Assembly (NCBI RefSeq): GCF_019635935.1
Contig: NZ_JAHBYN010000001.1
Span: 682,001 to 746,000 of the forward strand
Reading direction: 5' to 3'
Length of the DNA: 64,000 nucleotides
Origin: Parvibaculum sp.
Lineage (GTDB): Bacteria; Pseudomonadota; Alphaproteobacteria; Parvibaculales; Parvibaculaceae
In this document: positions 1 to 8,132 of the stretch, piece by piece
Layout: every line of letters begins with the position of its first letter
How positions within the stretch are numbered: position 1 is the stretch's first letter
Program-made: the position numbers and the translations under genes
The notes under the pieces: model-generated
Told to the model about the DNA's origin: nothing
Database searches by the model: none
Seen by the model: the letters and a program-made list of their open reading frames with translations, nothing else

Positions 1-36
1 CCGACCGCCGATGTCGAGCGCCTGAAAGCCGCATAA
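1..36 (+). CDS. C-terminal tail of an upstream gene (partial)
   Basis: The first 36 bases read without a stop as a short tail ending in ERLKAA and then TAA. This is compatible with the end of a gene that begins before the window. It lies 40 bp before the hydrolase at 77 and could be in the same transcript. Too little is visible to assign a family. Confidence 0.35.
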   Translation, partial: PTADVERLKAA

Positions 37-76
37 AAATCAAACCGACAATCCGCAAAACCGGGAGGGCACGGCC

Positions 77-1048
77 ATGAAATTTCCTGAGCCGCATTAC
101 GTCGACACCAACGGCATCAGGATGGCCGTCTACGAACAGGGACCGAAGGACGGCGTGGCGGTCGTGATGTGCCACGGCTTTCCGGAACTCGGCTATTCGT
201 GGCGCCACCAGATTCCGGCGATTGCCGACGCCGGTTTCCGCGCCATCGCGCCGGACCAGCGCGGCTATGGCAACACCGGCGGCCCGAAGGGAGAGGATGC
301 GGTGCCGCTCTACGACATCGCCCATCTGACGGACGATCTGGCGGGGATGCTCGACGCGCTCGACATCGACAAGGCGGTCTTTGCCGGACATGACTGGGGC
401 GGCATGGTGACCTGGCAGATGGCGCTGCGTCATCCCGCGCGCGTCGCCGGCGTCATCGGCGTCAACACGCCCTTCATTCCGCGCGGTCCCGTCGACCCAA
501 TTGCCGGCATGCGCATGGTCTTCGGCGAGGACATGTACATCGTCTATTTCCAGAAATTCGGCGTCGCGGAAAAGATCTTCGATGCCGATGTCGCGCGCTC
601 GATGCGCTTCTGGTACCGCAAGAGCGCGATGAAGCTCGCCGATTTCGATGCCCTTCCGGCAGACCAGAAGAACTTCTCCTTCCTGAAGAGCTTCGATGCC
701 GACGAAAGCACCTGGCTCGGCACGCAACTGCTGAACGCCGAGGAACTCGACTACTACACCAGGGCCTTCGAGAAATCGGGCTTTGAGGGCGGCATCAACT
801 GGTACCGCAACTTCACGCGCAACTGGCAACTGACCGAGGGCCAGACCGAAAAGATCGACGTCCCCTGCCTGATGATTTCGGCCGCCGACGACATCGTGCT
901 CCGGCCCGAAATGACGGCCGGCATGGAAAACCACATCCCCGACCTCGAAAAGCACGTCATTGCCGATTGCGGCCACTGGACCCAGTCCGAAAAGCCCACC
1001 GAGCTGAACGCGCTGATGGCCGACTGGCTGAAGCGCCGCTTCGGCTGA
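77..1048 (+). CDS. Epoxide hydrolase-like alpha/beta hydrolase
   Basis: This 323-residue alpha/beta-hydrolase is most like soluble epoxide hydrolases, which open epoxides to vicinal diols through a covalent ester. The oxyanion motif HGFPE is at residues 33-37, followed by the family-typical YSWRHQ. The nucleophile is Asp106 in GHDWGG. The acid lies in the SAADDIV strand near residue 270 and the base in the CGHW motif near 300. A cap domain with several Tyr residues lies between about 145 and 240. The start has a strong ribosome site (GGGAGGG at 63-69). Haloalkane dehalogenases share the Asp nucleophile, but HGFPE/SWR favours epoxide hydrolase. Substrate unknown. Confidence 0.85.
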   Translation: MKFPEPHYVDTNGIRMAVYEQGPKDGVAVVMCHGFPELGYSWRHQIPAIADAGFRAIAPDQRGYGNTGGPKGEDAVPLYDIAHLTDDLAGMLDALDIDKAVFAGHDWGGMVTWQMALRHPARVAGVIGVNTPFIPRGPVDPIAGMRMVFGEDMYIVYFQKFGVAEKIFDADVARSMRFWYRKSAMKLADFDALPADQKNFSFLKSFDADESTWLGTQLLNAEELDYYTRAFEKSGFEGGINWYRNFTRNWQLTEGQTEKIDVPCLMISAADDIVLRPEMTAGMENHIPDLEKHVIADCGHWTQSEKPTELNALMADWLKRRFG

Positions 1049-1088
1049 GCGCGCTCGCGGCGATGTGACTTGCCGCCTGCCCCAAAAA

Positions 1089-1121
1089 TGACCAGAATGA
1101 CCGAATTATATCATTTGGTCA
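1089..1121. promoter_or_regulatory. Imperfect inverted repeat upstream of the membrane protein
   Basis: TGACCAGAATGA (1089-1100) is mirrored by TCATTTGGTCA (1111-1121) around an AT-rich centre. The repeat sits 25 bp before the ATG at 1146, where a dimeric regulator could bind. No cognate regulator is evident nearby, so the role is only suggested by position and symmetry. Confidence 0.25.
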
Positions 1122-1145
1122 GTCCGGTCCCGGGGGAGCGTCGGC

Positions 1146-1523
1146 ATGAAGTGGATGGGGCGCCTCATTGCCGACCCCGCCCTGCCACCCGCCTTTCTCG
1201 GCTGGCTGATCCTCGTCAATTCGCTAGCGGTGTTCTTTTTCTTCCGCCATTTCGCGGCCCGCGCCGTGCTGGCGGTCTGGCTGGCCAATCTGGCGCTGGT
1301 CGCCGCGGCGCTCGGCAGCGGCATGGTGGCGCTCAGCCTTGCGCTGTGCTGGACGCCGCTTCTCGCCTGGCTCGTCTGGCGCAACCCGCAGTTCCGGCTG
1401 GCCTCGCCGCTCGGCCTGTGGCTGGTCGCGGTCTTTGCTTCGAACCTTGTCGGGCTGACCGCAGCCTATGCCGTGCTTCTGGCCGGCCACGGAAACGGTG
1501 TCGCGATGCTCGCCGGGCTCTGA
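1146..1523 (+). CDS. Small multi-pass membrane protein, unknown function
   Basis: A 125-residue, very hydrophobic protein with about four transmembrane segments (roughly residues 15-33, 38-60, 62-80 and 90-115) separated by short basic loops. It starts after a good ribosome site (GGGGGAG, seven bases before the ATG). I do not recognise a family. It lies between a hydrolase and an NTF2-like protein on the same strand, with under 100 bp on either side, so co-transcription is possible. Codon use matches its neighbours. Confidence 0.6.
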   Translation: MKWMGRLIADPALPPAFLGWLILVNSLAVFFFFRHFAARAVLAVWLANLALVAAALGSGMVALSLALCWTPLLAWLVWRNPQFRLASPLGLWLVAVFASNLVGLTAAYAVLLAGHGNGVAMLAGL

Positions 1524-1567
1524 AAGCCTGCTAGACTGGGCTCCGGCCCCCAAGCTCCGGCAAATGC

Positions 1568-1978
1568 ATGTCAACCGAACGCGACCGCGCCGCCCTGCTT
1601 TTCGCCAACGAGACCTTTTATCGCGCCTTTGCCGGACGCGACGTGACGCTGATGGGCGCGCTCTGGGCCGATGCCGAACAGGTGACCTGCCTGCATCCGG
1701 GCTGGCCGCCCGTCGAGGGGCGCGATGCGGTGCTGCAAAGCTGGCATGCGATCCTGACCGGCCCTGCAAGCCCCAACATCGAATGCCTGCACGCGCGCGC
1801 CAATCTTCACGGCGACACCGGCATCGTCATTTGCTACGAACGCATCGGCCCGGACTATCTGCTGGCGACCAACATTTTCGTCCGTAGCGGCGATGGATGG
1901 CTGCTCGTCCATCACCAGTCGGGCGCGGCGCCGGACCCCGGCGAAGAGACTGCAACGCCCCGGGGACGCCTGAACTGA
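1568..1978 (+). CDS. NTF2-like (SnoaL/DUF4440-type) protein
   Basis: A 136-residue protein with the layout of the NTF2-like cone fold. An N-terminal helix pair (ANETFYRAFAGRDVTLMGAL) is followed by a W/H-rich strand region (TCLHPGWPPVEGRDAV), a helix, and C-terminal strands ending in GWLLVHHQSG. Such proteins act as small ketosteroid-isomerase-type enzymes or ligand-binding domains. No specific catalytic pair can be assigned here. It begins 44 bp after the membrane protein. The last 20 or so residues are polar and probably disordered. Confidence 0.7.
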   Translation: MSTERDRAALLFANETFYRAFAGRDVTLMGALWADAEQVTCLHPGWPPVEGRDAVLQSWHAILTGPASPNIECLHARANLHGDTGIVICYERIGPDYLLATNIFVRSGDGWLLVHHQSGAAPDPGEETATPRGRLN

Positions 1979-2028
1979 AGCCTGAATCAAGGCCCGGAAA
2001 GCTCCTCGCTTACATTCTTGTTAGCGGG

Positions 2029-2057
2029 TTGTTGCCTTGGCCCTATGCCGTTATGAT
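2029..2057 (+). promoter_or_regulatory. Sigma70-type promoter candidate for the glycosyltransferase operon
   Basis: TTGTTG (2029-2034) and TATGAT (2052-2057) are separated by exactly 17 bp, about 97 bp before the ATG at 2155. It is the best promoter match in this intergenic stretch. A short GC-rich hairpin (GCCGC/GCGGC around an AT loop) follows immediately in the leader. Prediction by eye only. Confidence 0.45.
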
Positions 2058-2154
2058 CCGCCGCGCTTTAATGCGGCGCAATATGGGTATAACCCCACCG
2101 GCCCACCCGGACGCCGCTTCCGGCGCGCATCAATTCGAGACCGAGGAAATCTGT

Positions 2155-3513
2155 ATGTCGCAGGCGCTGGAGCGCAATGAGACGGATGACGCGCTGGCCG
2201 GGCCTGCGAAAAAATCCACCGCCGAAACGCCGAAGCTTGCCGCCATATCCGGCGACCGGCCGCTGCGCATCCTGCTGCCGAGCTACCGCTCGAACCCGAC
2301 AACGGGTGGCCAGGGCGTCTATATGCGCCACATCGCCAAGGCGCTGGCGGACCTCGGGCATCAGGTGGATGTGATTTCCGGCCCGCCCTATCCCGAGATC
2401 GATCCGCGCGTGAAGCTCATCAAGCTGCCCTCGCTCGATCTCTATGCCAACCCGCATCCGATCCGTTCGCTACGCCCCTGGATGTTCGCCTATCCCATCG
2501 ACCTGTTCGAATGGTGGAGCCACGCGACCGGCGGTTTCTCCGAGCCCTACACTTTTTGCGAACGCATGGCGCGCTATGTGCGCGGCACCGTGCAGGACTA
2601 CGACGTCTGCCACGACAATCAGACGCTGGGCTGGGGTCTGCTGAAACTTCGCGACATGGGCCTGCCCATCGTCGGCACGATCCACCACCCGATCACGATG
2701 GATCGGCGCATCGACATCGAACACGCGCGCACGCTGCAACTGAAGCTGCTGAAGCGCCGCTGGTATTCCTTCCTCAACATGCAGATCAAGGTCGCACGCC
2801 AGCTTGATCCGCTGATCGTCGTCTCCGAAAGCACGCGCCGCGACGTGGCGCGCGAATTCGGCGTCGATATTTCAAAAACGCGGCTGGTACTGCACGGCAT
2901 CGACCACATCCAGTTCCGCCCGATGCCCGAGGTGAAACGTCGCGACGACCTCATCGTCGCTTGCGCCAGCGCCGACGTGCCGCTGAAGGGACTGATCTAC
3001 CTGATCCGCGCCTATGCCGAACTGCTGCAGACGCGGCCGAACCTGAAGCTCAAGGTCATCGGCCGGCTGCGCGAAGGCAACACCTCGCACGAGCTGCGCA
3101 CGCTCGGCATCATGGACAAGGTGGAGTTTATCGGCGGCGTCAGGGACGACGACATCACGCAGATCTACAACGAGGCGACGATCGCGGTCTCGCCCTCGGT
3201 CTATGAGGGCTTCGGCTTCCCCTGCGGCGAGGCAATGTCCTGCGGGACGCCCGTGATCGCCACCAATGGCGGCTCGCTGCCGGAGGTCGTCGGCGACGCC
3301 GGCATCGTTGTGCCGCATTCCAATCCGCCGGCGCTGGCGCGCGCCATTGCGGCCATGCTCGACGATCCGGACATGCGGGCGCGCTATGGCGAGGCGGGGC
3401 GCGAGCGCATCCTCGCCAATTTCAAATGGGAACGCGCGGCGCGCGAATGCGTCGAGATTTACAGGCAGACAATCGCAGATGCAGACAATCGACTTGAACG
3501 TGCTCGGGCTTAA
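2155..3513 (+). CDS. Family 4 glycosyltransferase
   Basis: A 452-residue GT-B retaining glycosyltransferase. After a polar N-terminal tail, the Rossmann-like acceptor domain opens with RILLPSYRSNPTTGGQGVY, the usual glycine-rich GT4 entry. The C-terminal nucleotide-sugar domain carries VSPSVYEGFGFPCGEAMSCG, the E-x7-E signature, then GGSLPEVVGDAG. It probably transfers a sugar from a nucleotide donor to a surface glycan or glycolipid. The reading frame extends upstream, but the ATG at 2155 has a GAGGA ribosome site seven bases away and begins the conserved protein. It overlaps the next gene by 35 bp, so the two are translationally linked. Confidence 0.88.
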   Translation: MSQALERNETDDALAGPAKKSTAETPKLAAISGDRPLRILLPSYRSNPTTGGQGVYMRHIAKALADLGHQVDVISGPPYPEIDPRVKLIKLPSLDLYANPHPIRSLRPWMFAYPIDLFEWWSHATGGFSEPYTFCERMARYVRGTVQDYDVCHDNQTLGWGLLKLRDMGLPIVGTIHHPITMDRRIDIEHARTLQLKLLKRRWYSFLNMQIKVARQLDPLIVVSESTRRDVAREFGVDISKTRLVLHGIDHIQFRPMPEVKRRDDLIVACASADVPLKGLIYLIRAYAELLQTRPNLKLKVIGRLREGNTSHELRTLGIMDKVEFIGGVRDDDITQIYNEATIAVSPSVYEGFGFPCGEAMSCGTPVIATNGGSLPEVVGDAGIVVPHSNPPALARAIAAMLDDPDMRARYGEAGRERILANFKWERAARECVEIYRQTIADADNRLERARA

Positions 3514-4195
3514 GGACGGCCAGCGCGCGCTCGACCTCGGTTGCGGGGCGGGCCGGCACGTCCACGCCATGTACTACCACGCCGAATGCCACGTGGTCGG
3601 GATCGATCTCGGTTTCGAGGACGTGAAGCGGACGCGCGAAGGCTTCGGCACCTGCCCCGACATGGACCCGCAGACGCGGCGCAGCTTTTCGCTGTCGGTC
3701 GGCAACGCATTGTCGCTGCCCTTTCCCGATGCAAGCTTCGACAAGATCGTCTGCTCGGAAGTGCTGGAGCACATTCCGGACTACAAGCAGGCCGTTGCGG
3801 AGATCGAACGCATCCTGAAGCCGGGCGGCACACTGGCCGTCAGCGTGCCGCGTTTCTTCCCCGAATGGGTCTGCTGGAAGCTGTCCGACGACTATCACAA
3901 CGAGCCCGGCGGCCATGTGCGCATCTTCCAGGAGAGCGAACTGAAAGGCGCCGTCGAAAGCCGCGGCCTCTCCTTCTTTCACCGCCATTTCGCCCATGGC
4001 CTGCATTCACCCTATTGGTGGCTGAAATGCGCCGTCGGCGTAAAGCGCGAAGACGTGAAACTGGTCAACCTCTACAAGCGTTTTCTCGAATGGGACATCC
4101 TTGAGGGCCCGCGGCTGACACGGACACTCGAAAAGCTCGCGGGACCGCTGATGGGCAAGAGCGTCGTTCTCTATTTCACCAAGGGAACGGCCTGA
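3479..4195 (+). CDS. Class I SAM-dependent methyltransferase
   Basis: A 238-residue methyltransferase. Motif I is ALDLGCGAGRH near residues 18-28, the acidic end of strand beta2 is GIDLGFEDV, motif post-I is GNALSLPFPDASFDKIVCSEVLEHI and motif III is LKPGGTLAVSVP. This is the Methyltransf_11 pattern seen in small-molecule and glycan methyltransferases. The start inside the glycosyltransferase gene is chosen because the protein begins just ahead of motif I. Its stop overlaps the next start (TGATG). The neighbours suggest methylation of a sugar or lipid intermediate made by the same cluster. Confidence 0.85.
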   Translation: MQTIDLNVLGLKDGQRALDLGCGAGRHVHAMYYHAECHVVGIDLGFEDVKRTREGFGTCPDMDPQTRRSFSLSVGNALSLPFPDASFDKIVCSEVLEHIPDYKQAVAEIERILKPGGTLAVSVPRFFPEWVCWKLSDDYHNEPGGHVRIFQESELKGAVESRGLSFFHRHFAHGLHSPYWWLKCAVGVKREDVKLVNLYKRFLEWDILEGPRLTRTLEKLAGPLMGKSVVLYFTKGTA

Positions 4196-5280
4196 TGGTG
4201 CATCTGACCTGGGGCGATACGGTGCCGCCGGAATTCTTTGCCGGCTCGCGCGCGCGCATCATGGAATTGCAGCGCGACAGCGGCGCGATCCCCTGGTACG
4301 ACGGCGGCGTCATCGACCCGTGGAACCACACCGAAGCGGCGATGGGCCTGACCGTGCTCGGCGAAATCGAGCATGCGCGCCGCGCCTTCCGCTATCTCGC
4401 CGAAACGCAGTTGAAGGACGGATCGTGGTGGGGACAGCTCGGTTCCGCCGTTCCCTTCGACGACGACGAGCAACGCTTCACCGGCGAGGAACACGAAGCG
4501 GGCCACCACATCCGCGACACCAATTTCGCCGCCTATATCGCGACCGGCGCCTGGCATCACTATCTCGTCACGCGCGACCGCAATTGGCTGGCCGGCATCT
4601 GGCCGCATGTGAAGGCGGCGATTTCCTTCGTGCTGGCGCATCAGAGCCCGCATGGCGACATCCGCTGGTCGGCCGCCGATCCGCATACGCCGGAAGACGA
4701 CGCGCTGATCACCGGCTGCTCCTCGATCTACAAGAGCCTCGAATGCGCCGCCCACATCGCGCGCGAGCTCGGCGAACCGTCGCGCGACTGGCTGACCGCG
4801 CGGCAGCGGCTTGGCGAGGCGCTTCGCGACAAGCCGCATCGTTTCGACCGCACCTGGGAGCCCAAGGACCGCTATTCGATGGACTGGTACTACCCGGTCC
4901 TCGCTGGCGTCGTCACCGGCGAAGCGGCGCGGAAACGCCTCGACTGGAAATGGGACATCTTCGTCGCCGACGGCAAGGGCTGCCGTTGCGTGCTCGACCA
5001 GCCCTGGGTGACGGTCGCCGAAAGCGCCGAGCTGACCATGGCGCTGCTGGTCGCCGGACGGCGCAAGGAAGCCGAGGCCATGCTCTCATGGCAGCACCAG
5101 TGGCGCGCCGATTGCGGCGCCTACTGGATGGGCTATCAGTTCGAGGACGATGTCGCCTGGCCAGCCGAGAAACCGGCATGGACGGCCGCAGCCGTTATTC
5201 TCGCGACCGACGCCGTGACCGGCATGACGCCCGCCGCCCGCCTCTTCGCCGAGCGCACGCTAGCCGAGGCGGCGGAGTAG
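4195..5280 (+). CDS. Alpha/alpha-barrel (prenyltransferase/terpene-cyclase-fold) protein
   Basis: A 361-residue protein rich in helical pairs and in Trp/His/Asp. Repeated segments such as QLKDGSWWGQLGS, THYLVTRDRNWL-type helices and DWYYPVLAGV resemble squalene-hopene/prenyltransferase and six-hairpin glycosidase barrels. No QW-repeat series or DXDD motif is complete, so I do not assign cyclase activity. It starts by TGATG overlap with the methyltransferase, which points to coupled translation. Similar proteins sit beside GT4 and methyltransferase genes elsewhere and are often called prenyltransferase. A glycan-processing role is equally possible. Confidence 0.65.
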   Translation: MVHLTWGDTVPPEFFAGSRARIMELQRDSGAIPWYDGGVIDPWNHTEAAMGLTVLGEIEHARRAFRYLAETQLKDGSWWGQLGSAVPFDDDEQRFTGEEHEAGHHIRDTNFAAYIATGAWHHYLVTRDRNWLAGIWPHVKAAISFVLAHQSPHGDIRWSAADPHTPEDDALITGCSSIYKSLECAAHIARELGEPSRDWLTARQRLGEALRDKPHRFDRTWEPKDRYSMDWYYPVLAGVVTGEAARKRLDWKWDIFVADGKGCRCVLDQPWVTVAESAELTMALLVAGRRKEAEAMLSWQHQWRADCGAYWMGYQFEDDVAWPAEKPAWTAAAVILATDAVTGMTPAARLFAERTLAEAAE

Positions 5281-5880
5281 CCTGAGGCTCTTCACAGCCT
5301 TCTCCTCCGTAAACAGTTTCGACGCCAGCGCCATCTTGTAGATTTCGTAGGGCGGGCGGCCGCCATCCTTCGGGTCGGGGAAGACGTCGTGAATGGCGAG
5401 GATACCGCCCGGCATTACGCGCGGCGCCCAGAGGCGATAATCGGTCAGCGCCGGTTCCATCCCGTGTCCGCCATCGATGAACACCATCGCGAGCGGCGTC
5501 GCCCAGCCTTTCGAGGCAACTTCCGATGGCGCGACCAGCGGCACCACCGTGTCTTCGAGCTTCGCCAGGCGCATCGTCCGGCGGAACAGCGGAAAGGTGT
5601 TGAGACGGCCGGTCTCGGCGTCCTGGAGTTCGGCGTCGTGATGCTCCCAGCCCTGCTGGTTTTCCTCCGAGCCGTAATGATGGTCGAGCGCGTAGAGCAC
5701 CGCGTTGTTGGCCTGACAGGCGGTGCCGATATAGACCGTCGACTTGCCACAATAGGAGCCGATCTCGAGCACCGGGCCGCGCTTCGAGGCTTCCAGCGCT
5801 GCCTCATGCAGCGCCCAGCCCTCTTCCGCGTCCATGAAACCTTTCACCGCCTCGATGTCGATGGGAAGCTTGCGCGCCAA
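5260..5880 (-). CDS. Class I SAM methyltransferase, family 24-like
   Basis: A 206-residue protein with motif I GPVLEIGSYCGKSTVYIG (about residues 35-52), ALDHHYGSEE after beta2 and the family-typical MVFIDGGHGMEPALTDYRLW, in which an Asp-His pair can bind a metal. This matches the Methyltransf_24/CmcI-like group that methylates oxygen on small molecules or sugars. It faces the preceding operon and their 3' ends overlap by 21 bp. The physical link suggests the same cell-surface pathway, but that is inference. Confidence 0.8.
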   Translation of the reverse strand: MARKLPIDIEAVKGFMDAEEGWALHEAALEASKRGPVLEIGSYCGKSTVYIGTACQANNAVLYALDHHYGSEENQQGWEHHDAELQDAETGRLNTFPLFRRTMRLAKLEDTVVPLVAPSEVASKGWATPLAMVFIDGGHGMEPALTDYRLWAPRVMPGGILAIHDVFPDPKDGGRPPYEIYKMALASKLFTEEKAVKSLRLLRRLG

Positions 5881-6007
5881 AATCCGGTCCTTTCGCCCCG
5901 CCGGAACTCCCGGCTCCGCCTTCTCTAGCCTCTCGCGAGGGCACGAAGCAAACGGTTAAGCAATGCCGCCGATAATGGCCGGGCCAGCCTCACCCGGAGC
6001 CCTATCC

Positions 6008-6556
6008 ATGAGCCAGCCCGCCTTTGCCCCGGAACCGGACGATTACGACGCCATCGAGCAGGCGGTGCGCGAAACGCCGCGCGGCCGCTGGTTCCTGGAG
6101 GAATTCGCCCACCGCCACGCTTCCGGCGCCGCCGAGGTCGTTGCCGCGATCGAGAAACTGGCACGGGAAACAGACGCGGGGCTCCGGCTCGGCTTCGTCT
6201 ATCACGAGGCACAGGAACTGGCCCGCGCACTGGCCGAAGCGCAAGCGGGCTTCGCCGAAGTCGGACCGGACGAAACAGCCGCCGATCCTGCGGCCATCGC
6301 CGATACTGCGGCCCGCGCCGCCACCGACATTGCGAGCGCTGCCGAAAGGCTGCAGGAAATCGCCGAGGCATTGCGCGGCAAAGGCGCCGACGCCGACCTC
6401 TGCGACGAGATCGAGACCCATGCCGGCGGCATTTTCATGGCCGCGGCCTATGAGGAATTGACCGGCAAGCGCATCGCCGCCGTCGCCGCGGCACTCGACC
6501 GAATCGAGGAACGCATCTCGCGTCTGATCGAACGATGGGAAAACGAAGTCCGCTAG
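6008..6556 (+). CDS. CheZ-like helical protein with altered catalytic motif
   Basis: A 182-residue, almost entirely helical protein. It opens with DDYDAIEQAVRETPRGRWFLEEF, a segment common in alphaproteobacterial CheZ-like proteins. Near the C-terminus it carries IFMAAAYEELTGKRI, which lines up with the CheZ active-site segment FQDLTGQ. The catalytic Asp is Glu here and the catalytic Gln is Lys, so phosphatase activity on CheY is doubtful. A structural or adaptor role is more likely. The inner ATG at 6008 is preferred because the conserved segment starts there. It overlaps the facing ammonia-lyase gene by 4 bp. Confidence 0.6.
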   Translation: MSQPAFAPEPDDYDAIEQAVRETPRGRWFLEEFAHRHASGAAEVVAAIEKLARETDAGLRLGFVYHEAQELARALAEAQAGFAEVGPDETAADPAAIADTAARAATDIASAAERLQEIAEALRGKGADADLCDEIETHAGGIFMAAAYEELTGKRIAAVAAALDRIEERISRLIERWENEVR

Positions 6557-7527
6557 CCGGCAAGCACGCGCGCAAACGCCGCCGGGTCGGCATTGCCGCC
6601 GCTGAGAACGAGCGCAACTGACTTCCCCTTTGCGTCGTACCGCCCGGCCAGCAGCGCCGCCAGTGCCACCGCGCCGCCGGGCTCGACCACCAGCTTCAAT
6701 TCCTCGAAGGCAAAGCGCATCGCCGCCGCAACTTCGGCATCGCTGACCGCCAGGCCGCCGGCAAGACGCCCAGCGTTGATCGCGAAGGTGAGCTCGCCCG
6801 GCATCGGCGCCAGCAACGCGTCGCAAAAGGACTGGCCACCCGCTTCGTTGCCGAGCCGTTGTCCGGCGGCAAGCGAGCGCGCGTGATCGTCGAAGCCTTG
6901 CGGCTCGACGCACCAGACTTTTGCATCGGGCATGGCGACGCCGAGCGCCAGCGCCGTCCCGGCCGCGAGCCCCCCGCCGCCGGCCGGCACCAGCACCGCA
7001 TCGAGCGCAACGCCGAGCCGCGCCGCATCCGCGGCGATTTCGAGCCCCACTGTGCCCTGCCCGGCAATGATCCCCGGATCGTCATAGGGCCGCACGACAA
7101 CCGCGCCGCGCTCCGCCGCGATGCGCGCGCCGATTTCTTCGCGCACCTCCGTCATCCGGTCGTAGAGCACGATTGCCGCGCCGAATCCGCGTGTGCGTTC
7201 GATCTTGAGCCGTGGCGCATCCGACGGCATGACGATGAGCGCCGGAACGCCAAGCATCCGCGCCGCCGCAGCGACGCCCTGTGCATGATTGCCGGACGAC
7301 CAGGCGACAACGCCCCCGCGCCGCTCATCCGCCGAAAGCTGCGACAAGCGATTCCAGGCGCCACGAAACTTGAAAGAACCCGTGCGTTGAAGAACTTCCG
7401 GCTTGACGAAGACCCGGCCGCCGCTGCGCGCATCGAGCGCCGCGCATTCGAGGAGCGGCGTCCGGACGGCAACGCCGGCGATCCGCGCCGCCGCGGCACG
7501 TACATCGTCAGCGTCGGGCAGACGCAT
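6553..7527 (-). CDS. PLP-dependent threonine/serine ammonia-lyase-like enzyme
   Basis: A 324-residue fold-type II PLP enzyme. Lys53 in SFKFRG is the Schiff-base lysine, SSGNHAQG binds substrate and cofactor, and PAGGGGLAAG is the phosphate-binding glycine loop. It lacks the C-terminal ACT domain of biosynthetic IlvA, so it resembles catabolic threonine dehydratase or serine racemase, deaminating threonine or serine to 2-oxo acids. The chosen ATG lies 2 bp after the stop of the histidine phosphatase, which would give a tight two-gene transcript. A start 42 bp upstream would overlap that gene. Confidence 0.82.
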   Translation of the reverse strand: MRLPDADDVRAAAARIAGVAVRTPLLECAALDARSGGRVFVKPEVLQRTGSFKFRGAWNRLSQLSADERRGGVVAWSSGNHAQGVAAAARMLGVPALIVMPSDAPRLKIERTRGFGAAIVLYDRMTEVREEIGARIAAERGAVVVRPYDDPGIIAGQGTVGLEIAADAARLGVALDAVLVPAGGGGLAAGTALALGVAMPDAKVWCVEPQGFDDHARSLAAGQRLGNEAGGQSFCDALLAPMPGELTFAINAGRLAGGLAVSDAEVAAAMRFAFEELKLVVEPGGAVALAALLAGRYDAKGKSVALVLSGGNADPAAFARVLAG

Positions 7528-7529
7528 CG

Positions 7530-8132
7530 TCACGCCGAAAGATCGAGATTGATGCAGCCGACGCTCCATTGCGCCGCACCGCCGACATCGCGGTGGCTGA
7601 GCCGCGTGATCGACAGCGGCGCGACCTCGATGCGCAACGCGGTTGCAAGGTCGATCCCGAGCGCATGGGCAATCGCCGCCCGTACCGCCCCGGCATGGGC
7701 GACCGAAACGAGCGTGTGTCCCGCATAATGCGCACTCAGCCTGTCAATGCCCGCCGCGACGCGCACCGCCATTTCGGCAAAGCTCTCGCCCTCGGGCGGC
7801 CGGATGTCCGCCGGATGCGACCAGTCGAGCGTCCGGTTGGCGGCGAAGACATCGTTGTAGCTCATGCCCTGCCAGCGCCCGTAATGCTGGTCGGTGAAAT
7901 CGCCGACCGCCACCGGATCGACGCCGGATTTCAGCGCCAGCGCCGTGACTCGGGTGCGCAGCAGCGGCGACGACAACCAGACGGCGACGGACGGCAACCG
8001 CCGCGCAATGGCCGACGCCAGCGCTGGATCGACCGGCTCTGCCGCAACATCGAGATGCCCATAGTAGCGGCTCTCGCGCCCCTGAACCGGCGCGTGAACG
8101 ATCCATATCCATTCGGTCCGCGCACCCGCCAT
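7530..8132 (-). CDS. Histidine phosphatase (PGAM-like) with atypical RHG motif
   Basis: A 200-residue member of the histidine phosphatase superfamily (CobC/PGAM-like). The phospho-acceptor is His13 in IVHAPVQG. The usual preceding Arg of the RHG signature is Val and the following Gly is Ala. The second catalytic His is in SVAHAGAVR near residue 145, and SSPLLRTRVTA and GRWQGMSYNDV match the family. Loss of the first Arg may reduce or shift activity. It sits directly between CorA (adjacent stop and start) and the ammonia-lyase on the same strand. Substrate unknown. Confidence 0.75.
   Translation of the reverse strand: MAGARTEWIWIVHAPVQGRESRYYGHLDVAAEPVDPALASAIARRLPSVAVWLSSPLLRTRVTALALKSGVDPVAVGDFTDQHYGRWQGMSYNDVFAANRTLDWSHPADIRPPEGESFAEMAVRVAAGIDRLSAHYAGHTLVSVAHAGAVRAAIAHALGIDLATALRIEVAPLSITRLSHRDVGGAAQWSVGCINLDLSA

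Noticed and set aside
1897..2154. Upstream extension of the glycosyltransferase frame
   Set aside because: It overlaps the NTF2-like gene, contains the best promoter, and the ATG at 2155 has its own ribosome site and begins the conserved protein.
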